Source: Neolentinus lepideus HHB14362 ss-1 (lineage: Eukaryota; Basidiomycota; Agaricomycetes; Gloeophyllales; Gloeophyllaceae). From it: a stretch of 61,357 bases of DNA. A program made the translations under genes and the position numbers. Below the pieces are notes generated by a model. It had not been told where the DNA came from, made no database searches, and saw only the letters and a list, made by a program, of their open reading frames with translations. Positions 22,173 through 34,838 of this stretch are shown piece by piece (positions within the stretch are counted from its first letter, which is position 1; each line of letters starts with the position of its first letter). The DNA lies in assembly GCA_001632425.1 (NCBI GenBank), contig KV425668.1, positions 1 to 61,357 on the forward strand, in the 5' to 3' direction.

Positions 22173-22886
22173 CCTTGGGTTCGTTAAACTGGGTCTTCTC
22201 TATGTGCTTGGCTTTCTTACTCTTCGACTTTGCGCACAGAACGGCTCATCTGATTTCACCACGTTCTGCACGCTCGCCACCATTCTGCATTTTCCATAGG
22301 ATCGTGACCGTATCTATAGGGTTAAGCCTGCCTCATGACTCTGTCGGCGCATCCGTTGTCACCTAGCTTCAACACTCTGCCGTCGGACTCAGACTGGTTT
22401 TTTCTATGGCCTTAACTCAGACCGCATCTTACTGAAGGCATATATGCTTAACCCTCGCGGACTTGGAATGTGCAGTCTCGTGGCTAACGATGACAACGAC
22501 AATAATGATTAGACAAGTGCTTATTCTGCGACGGTGACCTCATATGTTAAGCGACTTTTCTGTTTTGGGACGGAATCAGACTATTGCAACCGGCGATCTC
22601 GTGCTCCTTCCATTCGCCACCATCGGAAGCTGCTACAGCCACTGTGGACAATGACTGCATGACTTCTGATTACTGACTGGACATCGGCAGAGCCCAATGA
22701 ACTCTTCCCCAAGTGACTATTACAGAATTTATGCGCCAGCCTGTTGTCCAGAGAGCCAATCAGCAGAGGCGTCCTACAGCAATTTCCATAAGCGACAAAG
22801 GACTTAGATATGTTAGTGGTCCGTTTCTGCTGTTAGCTCGGTCTTAATAATATTATGGCTGTGTAGATCGCCACGGAGGCGGCTCA
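22173..22886. other. Intergenic stretch
   Basis: No gene, repeat or signal recognised. Confidence 0.4.
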
Positions 22887-23327
22887 TTACAGGATGATGC
22901 AAGGCTCTCCGCCCTTTAAGGCGTTAATCATTTCCATCATATTCGAGTTCTTGGGCGCTGTGCCAAGAAGCTTCTCATAGCACGCCGCGGCCTCCTGGCT
23001 TGTGCGAGGATATCTCCGTAGATATGATACGCTCGTTTTGAGTTGGATCTGATCTGTCAGCCTTAAGGTCTTCTGGTACGTGGGAAATGGGTGCCTCCTT
23101 ACAGCATGCTTCAATGGGCACTTCACTCGAATGGGCATTGACTAGGACTTCTTGTGAATCCTGCGTCGATAGTGGCGGATATACTGATTTACTGCGGAAT
23201 TGATACGTTTCTCGTACTGCCTCGCAGTCCGATGCCTCTTCGTGCAAATCCTGGGCCTTATCATCCGGTGACTTGACTTTTAACCATGGTAACCGTTCCG
23301 TAGGCTCATATGGACTGCTATGTACGC
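22887..23327 (-). CDS. Possible 3' exons of an unrecognised gene
   Basis: An open minus-strand stretch begins just after a good acceptor (TTACAG, next base 23327) and runs through PTERLPWLKVKSPDD and CEAVRETYQFRS. A second frame ends near 22887 with EAAACYEKLLG and MINALKGGEPC, a helix-like C-terminus. Joining them needs an intron of under 40 bp or another junction I could not settle. No start exon was found upstream. No domain is recognised, so treat this as tentative. Confidence 0.25.
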
Positions 23328-23529
23328 CTGTAAGTCCAAATTTGGTATGCCTTATGAGGCGCGGAGATCGGCTGCCGTCAGGGCAATGCTAACACCAAGA
23401 CATCGGTCTTTGTTCCTTTTTGTGAAGTGATCTTTCGAAGCATGCATGCGGCGCGCCCGTGGACTCGCAGTCCATACCAAATCAGATAGAACGCGTGGGG
23501 GAAGCACTGCGAGCTTATACATATGACCC

Positions 23530-23536
23530 TATAAAA
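23530..23536 (+). promoter_or_regulatory. TATA box of zinc-finger gene 1
   Basis: TATAAAA lies 89 bp upstream of the ATG at 23619. Confidence 0.55.
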
Positions 23537-23618
23537 GCAAGTTGATTTTGAGGGGCATCGTTGAACTTGTCAACTTGCTGATCCCTTAGCGCGTCTTCAT
23601 CGAACAAATCCATACAAC

Positions 23619-25567
23619 ATGGCCGAACTATTGAACTGGAACGATCTGTTTCACGGACTTGATCGGTGAGTACCAATGTCTTGTACTGCCCATGTTGAAC
23701 TCTCGCTTACTTTACACGGGCAGAGTCGAAGCACTCGACCCCACCGAACGCAACTGCGGCAATTACGAGTCAACCTCAAATTGGGCCTCCGGTGCCACAG
23801 CTGCACCTCTTGAACACTCCATGCTCTTTGCTCTTGAGTGCGATAGCGACAAGCTCTCCGAGTTTCCTGTCGGACTTGAGGACGACCTGCCACCCTTAAC
23901 AGGTATTGATGCTAATTATTTGTCTCCAGTAAGTGGCGCCTCATTCTGTAACGTGTTTGGTGGACATCTGATCTTCCTGTTAGTACTATGTCCACGGTGA
24001 TGAACAAGTCGACGCCACATGGTCCCCCGAGTCATTATACACCTCTTTCACACCGTCGCCCGTGTCCTCGAGCGCTGCCTTCTCGACATCATCTCTGAGT
24101 TCCACGCCAAGCTTGACTCCAGACGACATCGATTCTGATATGCCGGGCGCTCAATCCTACACCCAGGCGGATTTTCTCGCTCCATCTGATCCTGCGGACG
24201 ACTCGGACGAACTTTCCCTCGTCTCCAGCCCTTCGAGTTCATCGGACGTCGGTTATCTGTCCGGCTTGCCATTCTCATTGCCCATCTCGATACCCGATTC
24301 GCCATACGATTATGATGTGCCTCGTCCATCTACGCCGAACTCGTGGCAGAATCTGTCGGGGTCCCTTTCCGCGATGTCACCCTCGCCCGCCTACGGTACT
24401 TATTACGCCGATTCTACTTCGCCGCCGCCGTGTGGTGTTGACCCCCGCATGTTGTCTGTCGGCGGATCGCCATCTCCGTCTCCTCGTTTCTCGTTCAGTC
24501 CATCTCCGGAGTATGATTTCAGCCAGTACCAGCAGAGCCCCACATTCTCCAGTCCACTGTCGTCCCCGGAATCCTCAGTAGCGGATCTAGTCAGTGATGG
24601 CCTTCATATGCCGAACGACATGGATTCAACTGTCACTAGCACACAGTCGCACGTAGCTCGCACGCCAGCATACTGTCCATCGCCTTGTGGATTGTCGGCA
24701 GCTGTCTCGGGACCGAAGCGATCTAACCTTGTTGCCAACGCCTCAGGGTCAGGCAGAGGTCGTGATTGTCCATTGGAAGAGGCAGAGGATGACCCAACAT
24801 CTAGGCTCTCCAACAAGAGGAAGCGAAGAGACAAGGAGGAAGACAGCTATCTCCCTCCTAACAGGAAGACCGTCACGGAGGCTTCCCGACCACTAAGAAA
24901 GTCAAGACAGACAAGCAAGGTGTCCATTATCGCGTCGTATGCCGCCCCAAGTCGAGCTATGACTGATGATTGGCTTTCCGAGTCTTTAATCCCGGAATCG
25001 CGACGCTCAACCCGCAACCTCACCCGCGCTCAACCGAATTACTCCGATCTTCCTTCAGAAGATGACCAGCCTAGTCGATTGTCTAGCACTCGTGGCAAGG
25101 GTTGCCCTACGACAAAGAGAAAACGGGTCTTCAGCGACGACGAAGACTACCACCTCTCAGACAGGCACATTGAGTCAATGGTAGACCGGAACCAACCGCA
25201 GACGCAAGTCCAGCGGCGAGGCAAAGCCTCAACATCACATAGCGGTGCAAGTCTCATGGATCAGCGTCGTGAGAACACAGTCATCCCACAGTACGCCAAC
25301 TATGAAGGTGCCGGATGGTCAAGGGGTGATGCAATCCACAAGGGACACATTTGTACCTTCAAGATGGAGAGCGGGTGTGTCTGTAGAAGGGTCTTTTCTC
25401 GCAGCGCTGACATGTCCCGTCATATCAAGAGCGTTCACCAGCGCAGCTTGGTATATGAATGCCAGTTTTGCCTGAAAGGATTCGCCAGAAGCGACGCACG
25501 TAATCGGCACGAAAGGGCCCCTCCCGCATTGTGCAAGGCTCTGCGCAAGGGCAAGAGAATAAAGTAG
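23619..25567 (+). CDS. Zinc-finger transcription factor-like protein 1 (C2HC type)
   Basis: Exons 23619-23665, 23724-23928 and 23984-25567 give 611 residues. The N-terminus (MAELLNWNDLFHGLDR) is acidic/hydrophobic. A very long Ser/Pro-rich low-complexity region follows, then basic stretches such as KRKRRDK and KRKR that can serve as nuclear signals. Two zinc-finger-like units sit at the C-terminus. Finger 1 (about 541-569) is C-x7-C-x-C-x12-H-x4-H. Finger 2 (about 577-601) is C-x2-C-x12-H-x7-C, a C2HC variant ending just before a basic tail. A DNA-binding regulator role is inferred from the fingers and activation-domain-like N-terminus; targets are unknown. Related genes lie at 32863, 39209 and 41451 on the same strand. 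It is not a named fungal factor that I recognise. Confidence 0.85.
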
Positions 25568-27660
25568 CAGTGACGGCGGGAGGTGATCATTCGGTCAGGG
25601 AGGATGGCCAAGGGTGCCAAAGGATGACGATTGTGCCGAGGACAAGAACGAGGTGATTACATCGCCGTTATTAAGAGGCGCGCAGCAGAGTAACACTTAC
25701 TCTGCTGCGCTCCTCTTAGCAACTACTTATGCATTGTACATACACAGTTGTAGTTCGCTTCTAATGCACCATTCTGCCTCTGCAGTAGGCAGTGGACTGT
25801 TTCGGACATCAATCGAGTTTTCACGTTTGTCAGTCAACACCACTTCGTGGGGTCTTCGGTTCAGCGTCCTGTAAACGATTTTAGTAAGACAGACATTGGC
25901 CACACTATAATGCCTCTACTGTCTAATGACCACTTCAACATCGGACAAACCCTTCAATGGGAACTTACCTCGGGCTATGTCGACATCGTCTCAAAGCAAC
26001 CCCGGTGCCAGCGCCCTTGCGAGCTGCTGCTCACAAATAGCAATAACGTGAAGGAACATTTCCGATAGAAGAAATGTAAAAAATCAAGTTCGACATTGTG
26101 TGCGATACTATTATGTGGTCCCTCTGTCATTGACGGGGTCGGAAACTGGCATGGCGGCGTATCCGAATGGACATGGGGTGCATCGTATATATCAACAAAT
26201 AGTTGATAGGTGATAGGATCAGATGCCAAGTGGACTAGCAGTTTCAAGCACGTTGAGATTTGTAGTCAGTCGAGGCTGGGTATATGTCGGACAATTCGAT
26301 ACAGCCTGAATAGACTCTGGCGTAAACTTTGTTGAACCCGGATAACGCTCTTGGCCACCCTCCACGACTTCTGGTGTGTTCTTTGTCTCTGTCGCTCCTG
26401 GATAAGGACGAGTCCGTGACATTTTCGGCACTCATTTGACTTCTTCTTTGCTCACGACGTTGTGACTTGTATTTCTCTCTTACTGGGCAATCAAGCTAAG
26501 TCTCGCAGCTGTAAGCTCTGGCCACGTCTGCAGGTCAAACATCGTGGCTACCAGTGGACCAGAATATGGAGCAGTGTCGCCGGTAAGTCTTCTAAACAGA
26601 ACCATGATTCGAGCTCGTCCTGGACAGCGTTGGGTGCTGTTCAGATATCTCAGCAACTTCCCAATCCAATCCGAGTTGGGCACGTTCGCTGTCGTACCAC
26701 TTTCACCGAAGCCTTACACCCTAAGCGACACCCGTTCGAAGGGGCGGCACATGCTAGTTGCGATTGTCTCTTTCGGTGCTCGAAGCTCAGCATCTTGAAC
26801 CGCTTCTAGAGCTTCAGGCTCCAAACAGCCAGCCTCACATCACACACGGGACACATACCGAACCCCTAACTTCATTGTGGGACAGATACTTGCCTCACAA
26901 CCTATCGACAGCTGGACTACCACCACTGTCACCGAGTTCCATCCAGAAGGAATGTCGATCAGTCCTGTTCACAGCGGAACATTCAATCATACTCTGCGCG
27001 CCAACAAATCAACGTAAGTTCTAAATGTCACCCATCCAACAGACTGTGCGACCTACAGATCTCGGCAGCACGTCTGACAATGCACCCCTTGCAGCGACCT
27101 TACTCAGCCATGATGCATGATATGTGACCAATTGTTCTCTCCGCATGCAGGCAAATGCCAGGCGCGTACCTTGATTAACAGGATATCTATAACTTTGCAG
27201 CCGAGGTGGCCGGAGCACCCCCTTTCGCTCTTTCAAAGTTCTTCGAGATAATTCCACGAGTATCCTCCAGCTGCGATCTCAATGTCTCTCCAAATCACCT
27301 GTGCGAATCACTCTTGTGTCGCCTTCTGCTCGCTCCACAGGATCGACGCACTTTGCCCATGTGATACTCACGGCGGCCTTCCATGACTCCGTGTTAGCAG
27401 CTGATCAGTCTGTCATCTATTATCTATTTCTATCCAATAATCCATGATGAAAGAAAAAAGAGTAATCCAGAATCCAGAGTCGTTACATAACTGTACAAGA
27501 AAGCCCAATAAGCATTATACTATAATATTACACTGGGACCAAAATATGCCGGTCGATGCAGAAAGTCCATGGGCGCGGGGGTATGTACGGTGGATGGAGA
27601 TATGAAGGAAGAAAGCAGCACTACTGCTACTACCACTGCCACAAGCCATAATTGAAGTCA
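25568..27660. other. Long stretch with only fragmentary exon-like segments
   Basis: No complete gene could be built. Plus-strand segments at about 26836-27013 (ending at a GTAAGT donor at 27014) and about 27181-27360 (after an AACAG acceptor) are open and exon-like. A donor GTAAGT also lies near 26582. A minus-strand frame at 26219-26412 is open too. No domain was recognised in any of them. Confidence 0.3.
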
Positions 27661-28497
27661 TCACGACAGGACACGTTCGCCCCACACGAGGCGCTGCCGG
27701 TGCGCCCTGTACGCGCCCCTAAGCGCGATCCACGCGACCCAGGCAAATACGACAAAGAACACAGCGAACAGCAGCCGCATGAGCGCCTTCCACCGCCACG
27801 AAACAGGTGTGGACGAGGTGAAGATGATCTTGCGCCAGCGGTCGTACCAATCGAGATTGAGCCATTCGAGATCTGCAACGAGCAGCTGGGCCTAATAACA
27901 AAAGGTGTTTAGGGTTGTGGTGGGCACGTGAGAGGGACAGGGCGCTACCTTTCGTCGACCCGAGTCGTAGACCTGGCAGATCTGCTTCACCTGCGTGCGG
28001 GTCTTGGGTAAGCCGTCCAGGAGCTCTGAGAGGATATCTTCAGACTCCGTGAGCTGATGCTCCATCCGAGGGACGTAGCGGCTCTCGGCTACTTCAGCTC
28101 GTTTGGTGTCACGCTGACGTCAAATTAATGCGAGGCAGGCAGGGGCTCTATTGAAATCGACGTGAACATACTTCAAGGATCGCACGAGCCTCCCGCAGCA
28201 GTCCATCTATCGCCCTGTAGTTACTCAGGTTCTCTGAAAGCCGAGACTGCCCGGAAACATGTCGGTGCCGCAGAGCGAGAGTACCGATGAAATACGTACC
28301 TCGCACTCGTTTATCTGTCGCTCGTAGTGCATAGCTCGGCTCAGTGTCCTATCGGCTACAACGTCTAAGCTCCTAGACACCCTATCAGCAGTAGCACCCT
28401 TCAAGACCCTTTTCGACACTCACTTGGTAGAAACACTAGCGTATACGTTACCTCTAGGGTAGTTATAAGCGCGCTCCAGATTGTACTGGGGCGCCAT
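27661..28497 (-). CDS. Tail-anchored coiled-coil membrane protein, unknown
   Basis: Exons 28424-28497, 28300-28381, 28172-28231, 27949-28113 and 27661-27891 join to 203 residues with consistent phases. The first about 125 residues are helical and charged (heptad-like runs around MEHQLTESEDILSELLDGL). A conserved-looking WLNLDWYDRWRKIIF segment comes next. One strong transmembrane helix (MRLLFAVFFVVFAWVAWIAL) precedes a short basic tail RGAYRAHRQRLVWGER. The layout recalls SNARE-like or other tail-anchored proteins, but I see no clear SNARE zero-layer residue and do not name it so. Its promoter is shared head-to-head with the SnoaL-like gene at 28716. Confidence 0.75.
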
Positions 28498-28715
28498 AGA
28501 CGCCGACAGTGAAGGAGGAACGAGAAAAGAATGAAATGGAAGGAGCGGAAGAAAAGGTAATAAGAAGTGCACAGTAAAGTAGATCTTGTACGTAAATGCT
28601 TGTACGTAAATGGTCAGCCTCGAGGTCAGGGCTGCACAGCTTTCCACGTGGCCTCGATCATGTTTGTGGCGCCGACTGGACTTGTAAAAGATAAACGCTG
28701 TTGCAGTCCTTCACC
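28498..28715. promoter_or_regulatory. Divergent promoter region
   Basis: A 218-bp space separates the start codons of the tail-anchored protein (-) and the SnoaL-like protein (+), so both promoters must lie here. It contains a repeated decamer TTGTACGTAA (two copies, 28585-28612). Confidence 0.5.
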
Positions 28716-29249
28716 ATGGCGCCGACGAGAACACAGCTACAACAAGCCGCGCAGGCGCTTTGCGACGATTTTGCGCAGAAGAAAGACCTCGATAGCCTCC
28801 TATCACACTTTAGCTCGAGCCACCAGGTGACCGCAGTCGAGCACGGCGAGCAATGTCTCGCTCCCTTCCTGGGCAGACCCTTCTCGGGTCTCAAGAACAT
28901 TCGGAAGTACTTCGAGCTTCTCCAGGAGCATCTGACATACGAGAATATGGAGTTCTCCGCGTGGGTAGTGGATACGGAGACGCGGAAGGTGTCTGTCAAG
29001 GGTGACGCCGATTTCACGTGGACCAGCACGAAGGAGACATGGGAGGAGACCTTCACGTATACTCTGGACTTCGACCATGATCTGAAGGTCACGGACTATC
29101 AAGTCTGGGCGGATTCGGGTGCTGCGTATCTCGCGAGAAAGGGCCAGCTTGGCGAATTGCGCAAGGTTAGTAGATGTGGATTCTTCCAGAACGCCCACCG
29201 ATCGAAATTTACACAGGCTGAAGAAAAATCAACTCTCGCCGATAACTAA
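28716..29249 (+). CDS. SnoaL/NTF2-like fold protein
   Basis: Exons 28716-29165 and 29217-29249 (51-bp intron) give 160 residues. N-terminal helices (ALCDDFAQKKDLDSLLSHF) are followed by an alternating beta sheet (MEFSAWVVDTETRKVSVKGDADFTW, shown in part: VSVKGDADFTW) and TDYQVWADS. This is the cone-shaped NTF2/SnoaL-like fold used by many small fungal enzymes and binding proteins. No catalytic residues can be assigned. The Met in CACC-ATGG (28716) was chosen over an upstream in-frame TTG. It is divergently paired with the membrane protein gene. Substrate and function are unknown. Confidence 0.75.
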   Translation: MAPTRTQLQQAAQALCDDFAQKKDLDSLLSHFSSSHQVTAVEHGEQCLAPFLGRPFSGLKNIRKYFELLQEHLTYENMEFSAWVVDTETRKVSVKGDADFTWTSTKETWEETFTYTLDFDHDLKVTDYQVWADSGAAYLARKGQLGELRKVSRCGFFQNAHRSKFTQAEEKSTLADN

Positions 29250-32200
29250 TGTAGTAACAGTTAGTGGGGGCTGGAGTCTCGTAGGGACACAATGTACGCA
29301 TGTGTAAAGCTAGCTAATAACGGCGTTCCTGTCCATGATCGGTGTGGTACAGTCTGAAGCCAAGGGCGTACGGTATGGTGAACAACCTCGATGTCTAATC
29401 CTTAGACTCACAGCAACGCCGCTCCGAGTAGCCAAAATGAAATCAGGTGAATCTTGAGAGAAATATCTTCGGACGCCTTGAGTACGAGGACCAACTTTCA
29501 GACAACAAATGCCACAGCACTCAATTCCAACTTGTGCGACTGCTGAATACTGGTTCGCTTGGACATCTAATGACCACAATGGGCTGTGACAGACCATGAT
29601 GTGGACGGCTTCTAGCTAAGAGGCCCAGCTCTCTCGCTGTCGAGAGCTGTAACACCAGTTACAGCTTTGTCAGTTAGGATGATATTCGCAGCAATTGGAC
29701 TCTAGACATACGTTTCATACTTGATACATCGGGCTAGTGAGGAACTGACGGAGCTCCGACCACATCAGATGCAAAGTGTTATAATATCAAGGGACTCATC
29801 TGGCATTGCTTGCGAGACAGAACAAGCAATGAAGGCTGAGAAAACTCGAGTCGCTGAGAGGAGTCCGAGGGAAACAAAGTGCAGATTCCGGCATCGTGCC
29901 GGTATTTGTAGGCGCATTCGTGTGGATGGCAACGCCGATAGACATGGATCTGATCGTCGAACATAGCACGCTGATAGCGGAGTTGGGAACTGGGTGATAC
30001 CTCAACGGCGGTGCAGGAAGTTGTCTTAGACGCGGGAGAATGGCGAGGTGGATAATTAAATCAGCTTTCGGCATCCAAAGAATAGTCATGAACGCTGGGT
30101 GCGAATAGTTGGCCCGATTTAATGGAGAGAGAAGCAATAGTCTCGAAACGCGAGTAGAGCGAGATGAAACTCAGAAATGAGAAGAATTCTTGGTGAGACA
30201 GACAGCCATAGCGAGCGGGCGCTAGGATTGCAGAAGGGACCCACAGTACTTCTCGGGCACTGGTGAAGAGATAAACAATCAAATCCAGGGTTTGCCTCTT
30301 CAAACAGTCGCGCCATGCGTAGATTCCCGCATGCCGGCATAAGTAGGTCCAGTAGCACCAGCAGACCTCTATCTGATCGACGAATATAGCATCCCGATAG
30401 TATTACATAGGAAGCAAAGGCTATTTGGTTCGGTACAGGCGCCAACGGGACAATTGAAGTCAAGTTCGTCCCGACAATGCAATTTCGGAGATCGAACGGG
30501 CCGCAAAAGGTGAGAGAACCAAGATGAATCCCAAAGTTGAGCAAAGACCTTCATGAGTCGGCAACGCTAGAGTCCAGGGTCACTCCACGGATGTAGGTCC
30601 GCACAAAAAATGGGAAACCGGAATCAATCAAATCAATCCACTGTGGTCCGTCGATAATGGTAGAGCAAATGAGGGACCTCCTAGGAAATACATATGCAAT
30701 GTTCATGTTGCTCATGAGACCTTTCGTAGCTCAACTGTGAAATCCGCAGCAGGTGTGTGGCCACACATTCATGAGAATATGAAGGCCGGCGGACATAGAT
30801 CATATCATTTTGGGCGCCTCAATAGGCGCTGGTGTTTGTTGACTGGTCGTTGGGAAAGTGAGAGAGGTAGGCGCTCAGACCTGCGTAGCTGCTTGCTGCA
30901 TTTGCGCTGCCGCCTGGAGGTACATGAGACCGTCGGTGATACAGACCTGAGAATCACTCAGCAAGCGAATATGGAAGAACATGCACATACGTGGGCTAAT
31001 CCACCACACAAGTAGGCGAGGATACGGTCCTAACAACCTGAACGGAGTACCTTGATGAGTGGGTATGGAAACCCATGATGCTATTGTCACAGACTCGCAG
31101 AAAATATCATTAATAGCCGAGCGTGCACGGAGAAAGGCAGAGACAATTGTCATATGCAACGACTTCTTCAAATACTGTTGTCTTTGTCGAAGGACTAAAA
31201 TGCTCCTCCCCTAGCGATGTACTATGTAGCCAAGAGTAAGCGGAGTAATACAAAGGACGAGACATTCGCACGCATTCTTTGTTGTCTTGCTTCACTCATT
31301 TTTGCTGAAAGGCCGCTCATTTTCGAGAACAGATCGTCAAGGAGGGTCGGTCCCAATCACCGCGAGTATTAGTATTCTTTTTCGTCATCGCGCAGTTTCT
31401 GTCACGAAAAGAAGGTTCGAAGGCTTCAATATCAATCAACGCAACCACCTGAACGCTGCTATTTGGACGCTTGGTCCTCTATGTTGGCCTGATATTCACC
31501 ATGGTATATGCAGATTATCCGGCCCACTCAGATGATCTGCCTCATCCAAATAACAGCTCGGCATGCCTCGAAGAAGTCAACACGTCTGCACGGGATTAAT
31601 CACGTCGCCGACATCCGTACTATTCCGCGATACTTCGTAGGATGTATATGCCGATTATCTAATATTTAAATTTTACTTACTCTCGCCAACGCACAGGCTC
31701 CAGAGCAGGACTGTTGTCAAGACTGCCATAATAGAACAGATTGAATGAGCACGAGGAAGGTTCGTTATATTCCGGTCTGGAGGTGGGTCATCGCCAAGCA
31801 GGAAGAGTGCAGCCATATGGATATCAAGGATATTTGCTGCGTCTATGTGACTGCCTTTGCAACTTCAGCGCGAGAGACATTGGTGCCATTCAAACGACCG
31901 GTGAGCAAGACCAGAAATGGATGACTACACAGAGCGCGTTCAGAACTACAAATATTTGATCGAGTGGGGCCGCAACAGTTGGCTTTCGGGGGAGATCCAG
32001 GTTACAAAATCGGTCTACTGGAGTCGCTGCGTCGATCTGCATCTTCCACAAGATATGGTCAGAAAAGTCCGCGTGACGTTCTTTCTTCGTCCAGCCTTGT
32101 AAAGTGGGGTCGTCAAGTCCATGAAAAGCCATGCACCCTGAGCGCTTACTTAGGTCACACGCCAATAAGCGTGGGCTTCTTATATACTAGATGTGCTAAG

Positions 32201-32862
32201 TTTCTTGTGCGAGGGCCCGGATCTCATCGACGATATCTCATACCCTGAGCGCTAATCCAACTTCTGGTTCTGTCTGGAAGCTGGCCCCTTATTGGCATAA
32301 GGTCACCAGAGAAACGTTTCGCCGTGCGTTCTCTGACAATCGATGAGGTCCCGGTTGATTCAATACCAGATTAACATCTGTTTCCGTGATCCAGGCTTCC
32401 AGCGCACTCTACATGCTGGGCCGGTATAACAGGAAACGTGCACTTAATTAAGGTTGGCGCCCCCCATCTAGTGTGATAGGGTAAATTACTGATATGTATG
32501 TTGGTGGGTCCAAGGGCTCCGTGCGATTGGGTGGAAGCACGCTGCGTAGCCCAGCTTTGACGTGCGGGAAGACGACATTAGGAACAAGTTTCCTTATTCT
32601 CTTTGTGAAGCGCCTGACGATGTTCAACCCCGGAATAGCCGGCCTGTGCTTATTTGGTCTTCTGAGTGCGCCCACAGAACCTCACAAAACCACATCGGCG
32701 GAACAGCTCGAGAACAAAAGCCAGCATCTGCTCTCGGTCTTTAAAAGCATCAGGGATCTCCTCATGGATGCCCTAATTTCACCTCCCGCAGTCTGCTTGG
32801 TTATATCATGGCACTTCCAGGTAACTCGAACGGCTCTTTGGCCACCAGATCAGATTCTCTTG
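29250..32862. other. 3.6-kb gene-poor stretch
   Basis: Only short overlapping ORFs without domains. Two small adjacent hairpins lie at about 29628-29666. Two loosely similar segments (29941-29977 and 30365-30401, sharing ATCTGATCG-CGAA-ATAGCA) hint at an old duplication. AT/GC content is not strikingly different from the flanks. It may be relic sequence. Confidence 0.35.
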
Positions 32863-34838
32863 ATGGATGGTTCGACCATCAGACAGCGTGCAATAAGTGA
32901 GTGGTTGAGCTACGCGTCCTGGGCTATACTCATTTTCTATGAACAGTGCTGAGGCAATTAAGGCCGCTTACTATGCCGGAGGTGTCACCATGGGAAGGTC
33001 TTCCGATGTCGTAATGATATCATCAAGACGACAGTTCTCAATACTTTTCGATGACGAGGATGATTGCGTTCCGGCAACTGGGAAACCCTCGACCACCGAA
33101 GACGAGGTCGTTCCCATCAATTTCCCGATTCACAGGCCCGTACGTACCCTTGCCTCTCTGACAAGAGTTCACTGAGATGATTGACATATTTTGACAGAAT
33201 GTATATCATCATACTTCAGTCGACCACCGCACGTCGCCCTATTCTTCCTATACCCCTTCCCCCGAAGCTATGGAGTCGACGCTGTCGTCATTAAACTCCT
33301 CTCCGCTCATGCATGACGATCGGTTGGATATCATTTCCTCGAATTCGCTCTCAGATGTGGGAGAGAACTTCATGCCAGACTACTATGTCGTCCATCCTCA
33401 TCAAGATTACGGGTTTGATGAATTCATCGAAGGAATCTCGAGCATGCCAGCGGACTCCTTCCCATCTTTCTTCTCGAGCCTTTCACCTTCACCTTATGGA
33501 AGTCCAGTCTATCACCACTCTGCAACATCATCTTCCTGCCCATCCCTTCCTGATCCGCAATCGCGATTTTCACCTGTCTCCATGTCGCGCCCATCGCCTC
33601 TGTCTGCGACCAGTCAACTTGCTACTCTTTCCTCGTGTCCTTCTCCATCCCCTGCAACACCCTTATCCCCCGTCTCTCCACTGTGTCCATCTGAAATCTG
33701 TATATCACATCCTTCTCCCACCCTAAGTTCGCGTCAATCTCCGACTCCAGATCCTGTGCCCCAGCCGTCTCCGTTTTCCATCTTCCAATCAGCGCCATTC
33801 CCCGATACCCAGTCGTCTCCGCATTACGATCCTCTGTCATGTCCATATTTAATCCCCTTGTCATGCCATTCTCCCGACAGATCCAATTCGATATCCCCTC
33901 TGAGCGCTTTGTCATCTTTATCGTCGAGTCCGCTGTCATCACCCAGACTTCAGATCAACGGCCTACCGCCCAACCCGTTGGAAGGTGTAGCCGACGATCC
34001 ACGAGGGGTTACTGAGTCTTCGTCCTCTTGGTTTGATGTCCAGCACGTGGGCATACCCTCGTCTTCACAACCACTACGGCGGTCAACGCGCACGATGAGC
34101 GTTCAACGTCCGTCATACAGATTTGGGACGCCTTCTGACGAAGTTGAGGCAAATCGGTCATCACGTCGTACTGGAACACCCACCTCAGGACAAGAAACGA
34201 AGGACGAGGATGACTCCTACTCGGACGCAGGACAGGCCGATGATGACCTTGATGAGGAGCTGTCTGACGGAGAATACGCTGCGTCCAAGGGCAAGAGGCG
34301 AGCAGCTAAGGTGCAGAGAAAACCTTTTACGAGGCAACAGTCACCCGGCCCTCACGGGAGCCCAAGCGAGGAAGGAAGCACAAATGTGCATTACTGCCAC
34401 ATATGCCACAGAGGTATCGGCCGCAAATACGATCTTGGGCGTCACAAAAAATCAGTCTCGCATATTGCCAACGCCTTGGCAGCAGGAATAAAAGAGAATG
34501 AGAAGGGACAAGTACCGTGCGAGTACTGTGGCGCATTACTATCTCGGGGGGACGCACTGAAGCGCCATCTGATTAATATCGCGGCATGTCCCACTTCTCT
34601 GATAGCGCAGGCAATTGTAGCAGAGGAGGAGAAGGCAGCGAGAGAAAAGGCAGAAGACCAAGCGAAGAGGAAAGTGGTAGTGAAAGCAGAAGGGAAAGGG
34701 AGCGCGAAAGGGAAGATGAATGCGAACAGGAGGGTCGCTGCGAAAGGGGCGGGGAGTGTGAAAGAGAAGGCGAATGCAAAGCGGAAGGAGAGAGAGGAGG
34801 TGGAGGGTGGAAGAAGCAGTAAACGCTGCAAGCGCTGA
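32863..34838 (+). CDS. Zinc-finger transcription factor-like protein 2 (C2H2 + C2HC)
   Basis: Proposed exons 32863-32896, 32947-32981, 33035-33139 and 33198-34838 give about 604 residues. The last two are well supported; the first two rest on splice phase. The acidic segment SILFDDEDD aligns with SMLFALECDSD of gene 1, and both continue into a Tyr-rich piece and a Ser/Pro low-complexity domain. Basic motifs KGKRRAAKVQRK follow. Finger 1 (about 458-480) is a classical C-x2-C-x12-H-x5-H. Finger 2 (about 499-522) is C-x2-C-x12-H-x6-C. A roughly 80-residue Lys/Glu/Ala-rich helical tail ends in KRCKR. It is probably a nuclear DNA-binding protein and a paralogue of the gene at 23619. Confidence 0.78.
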
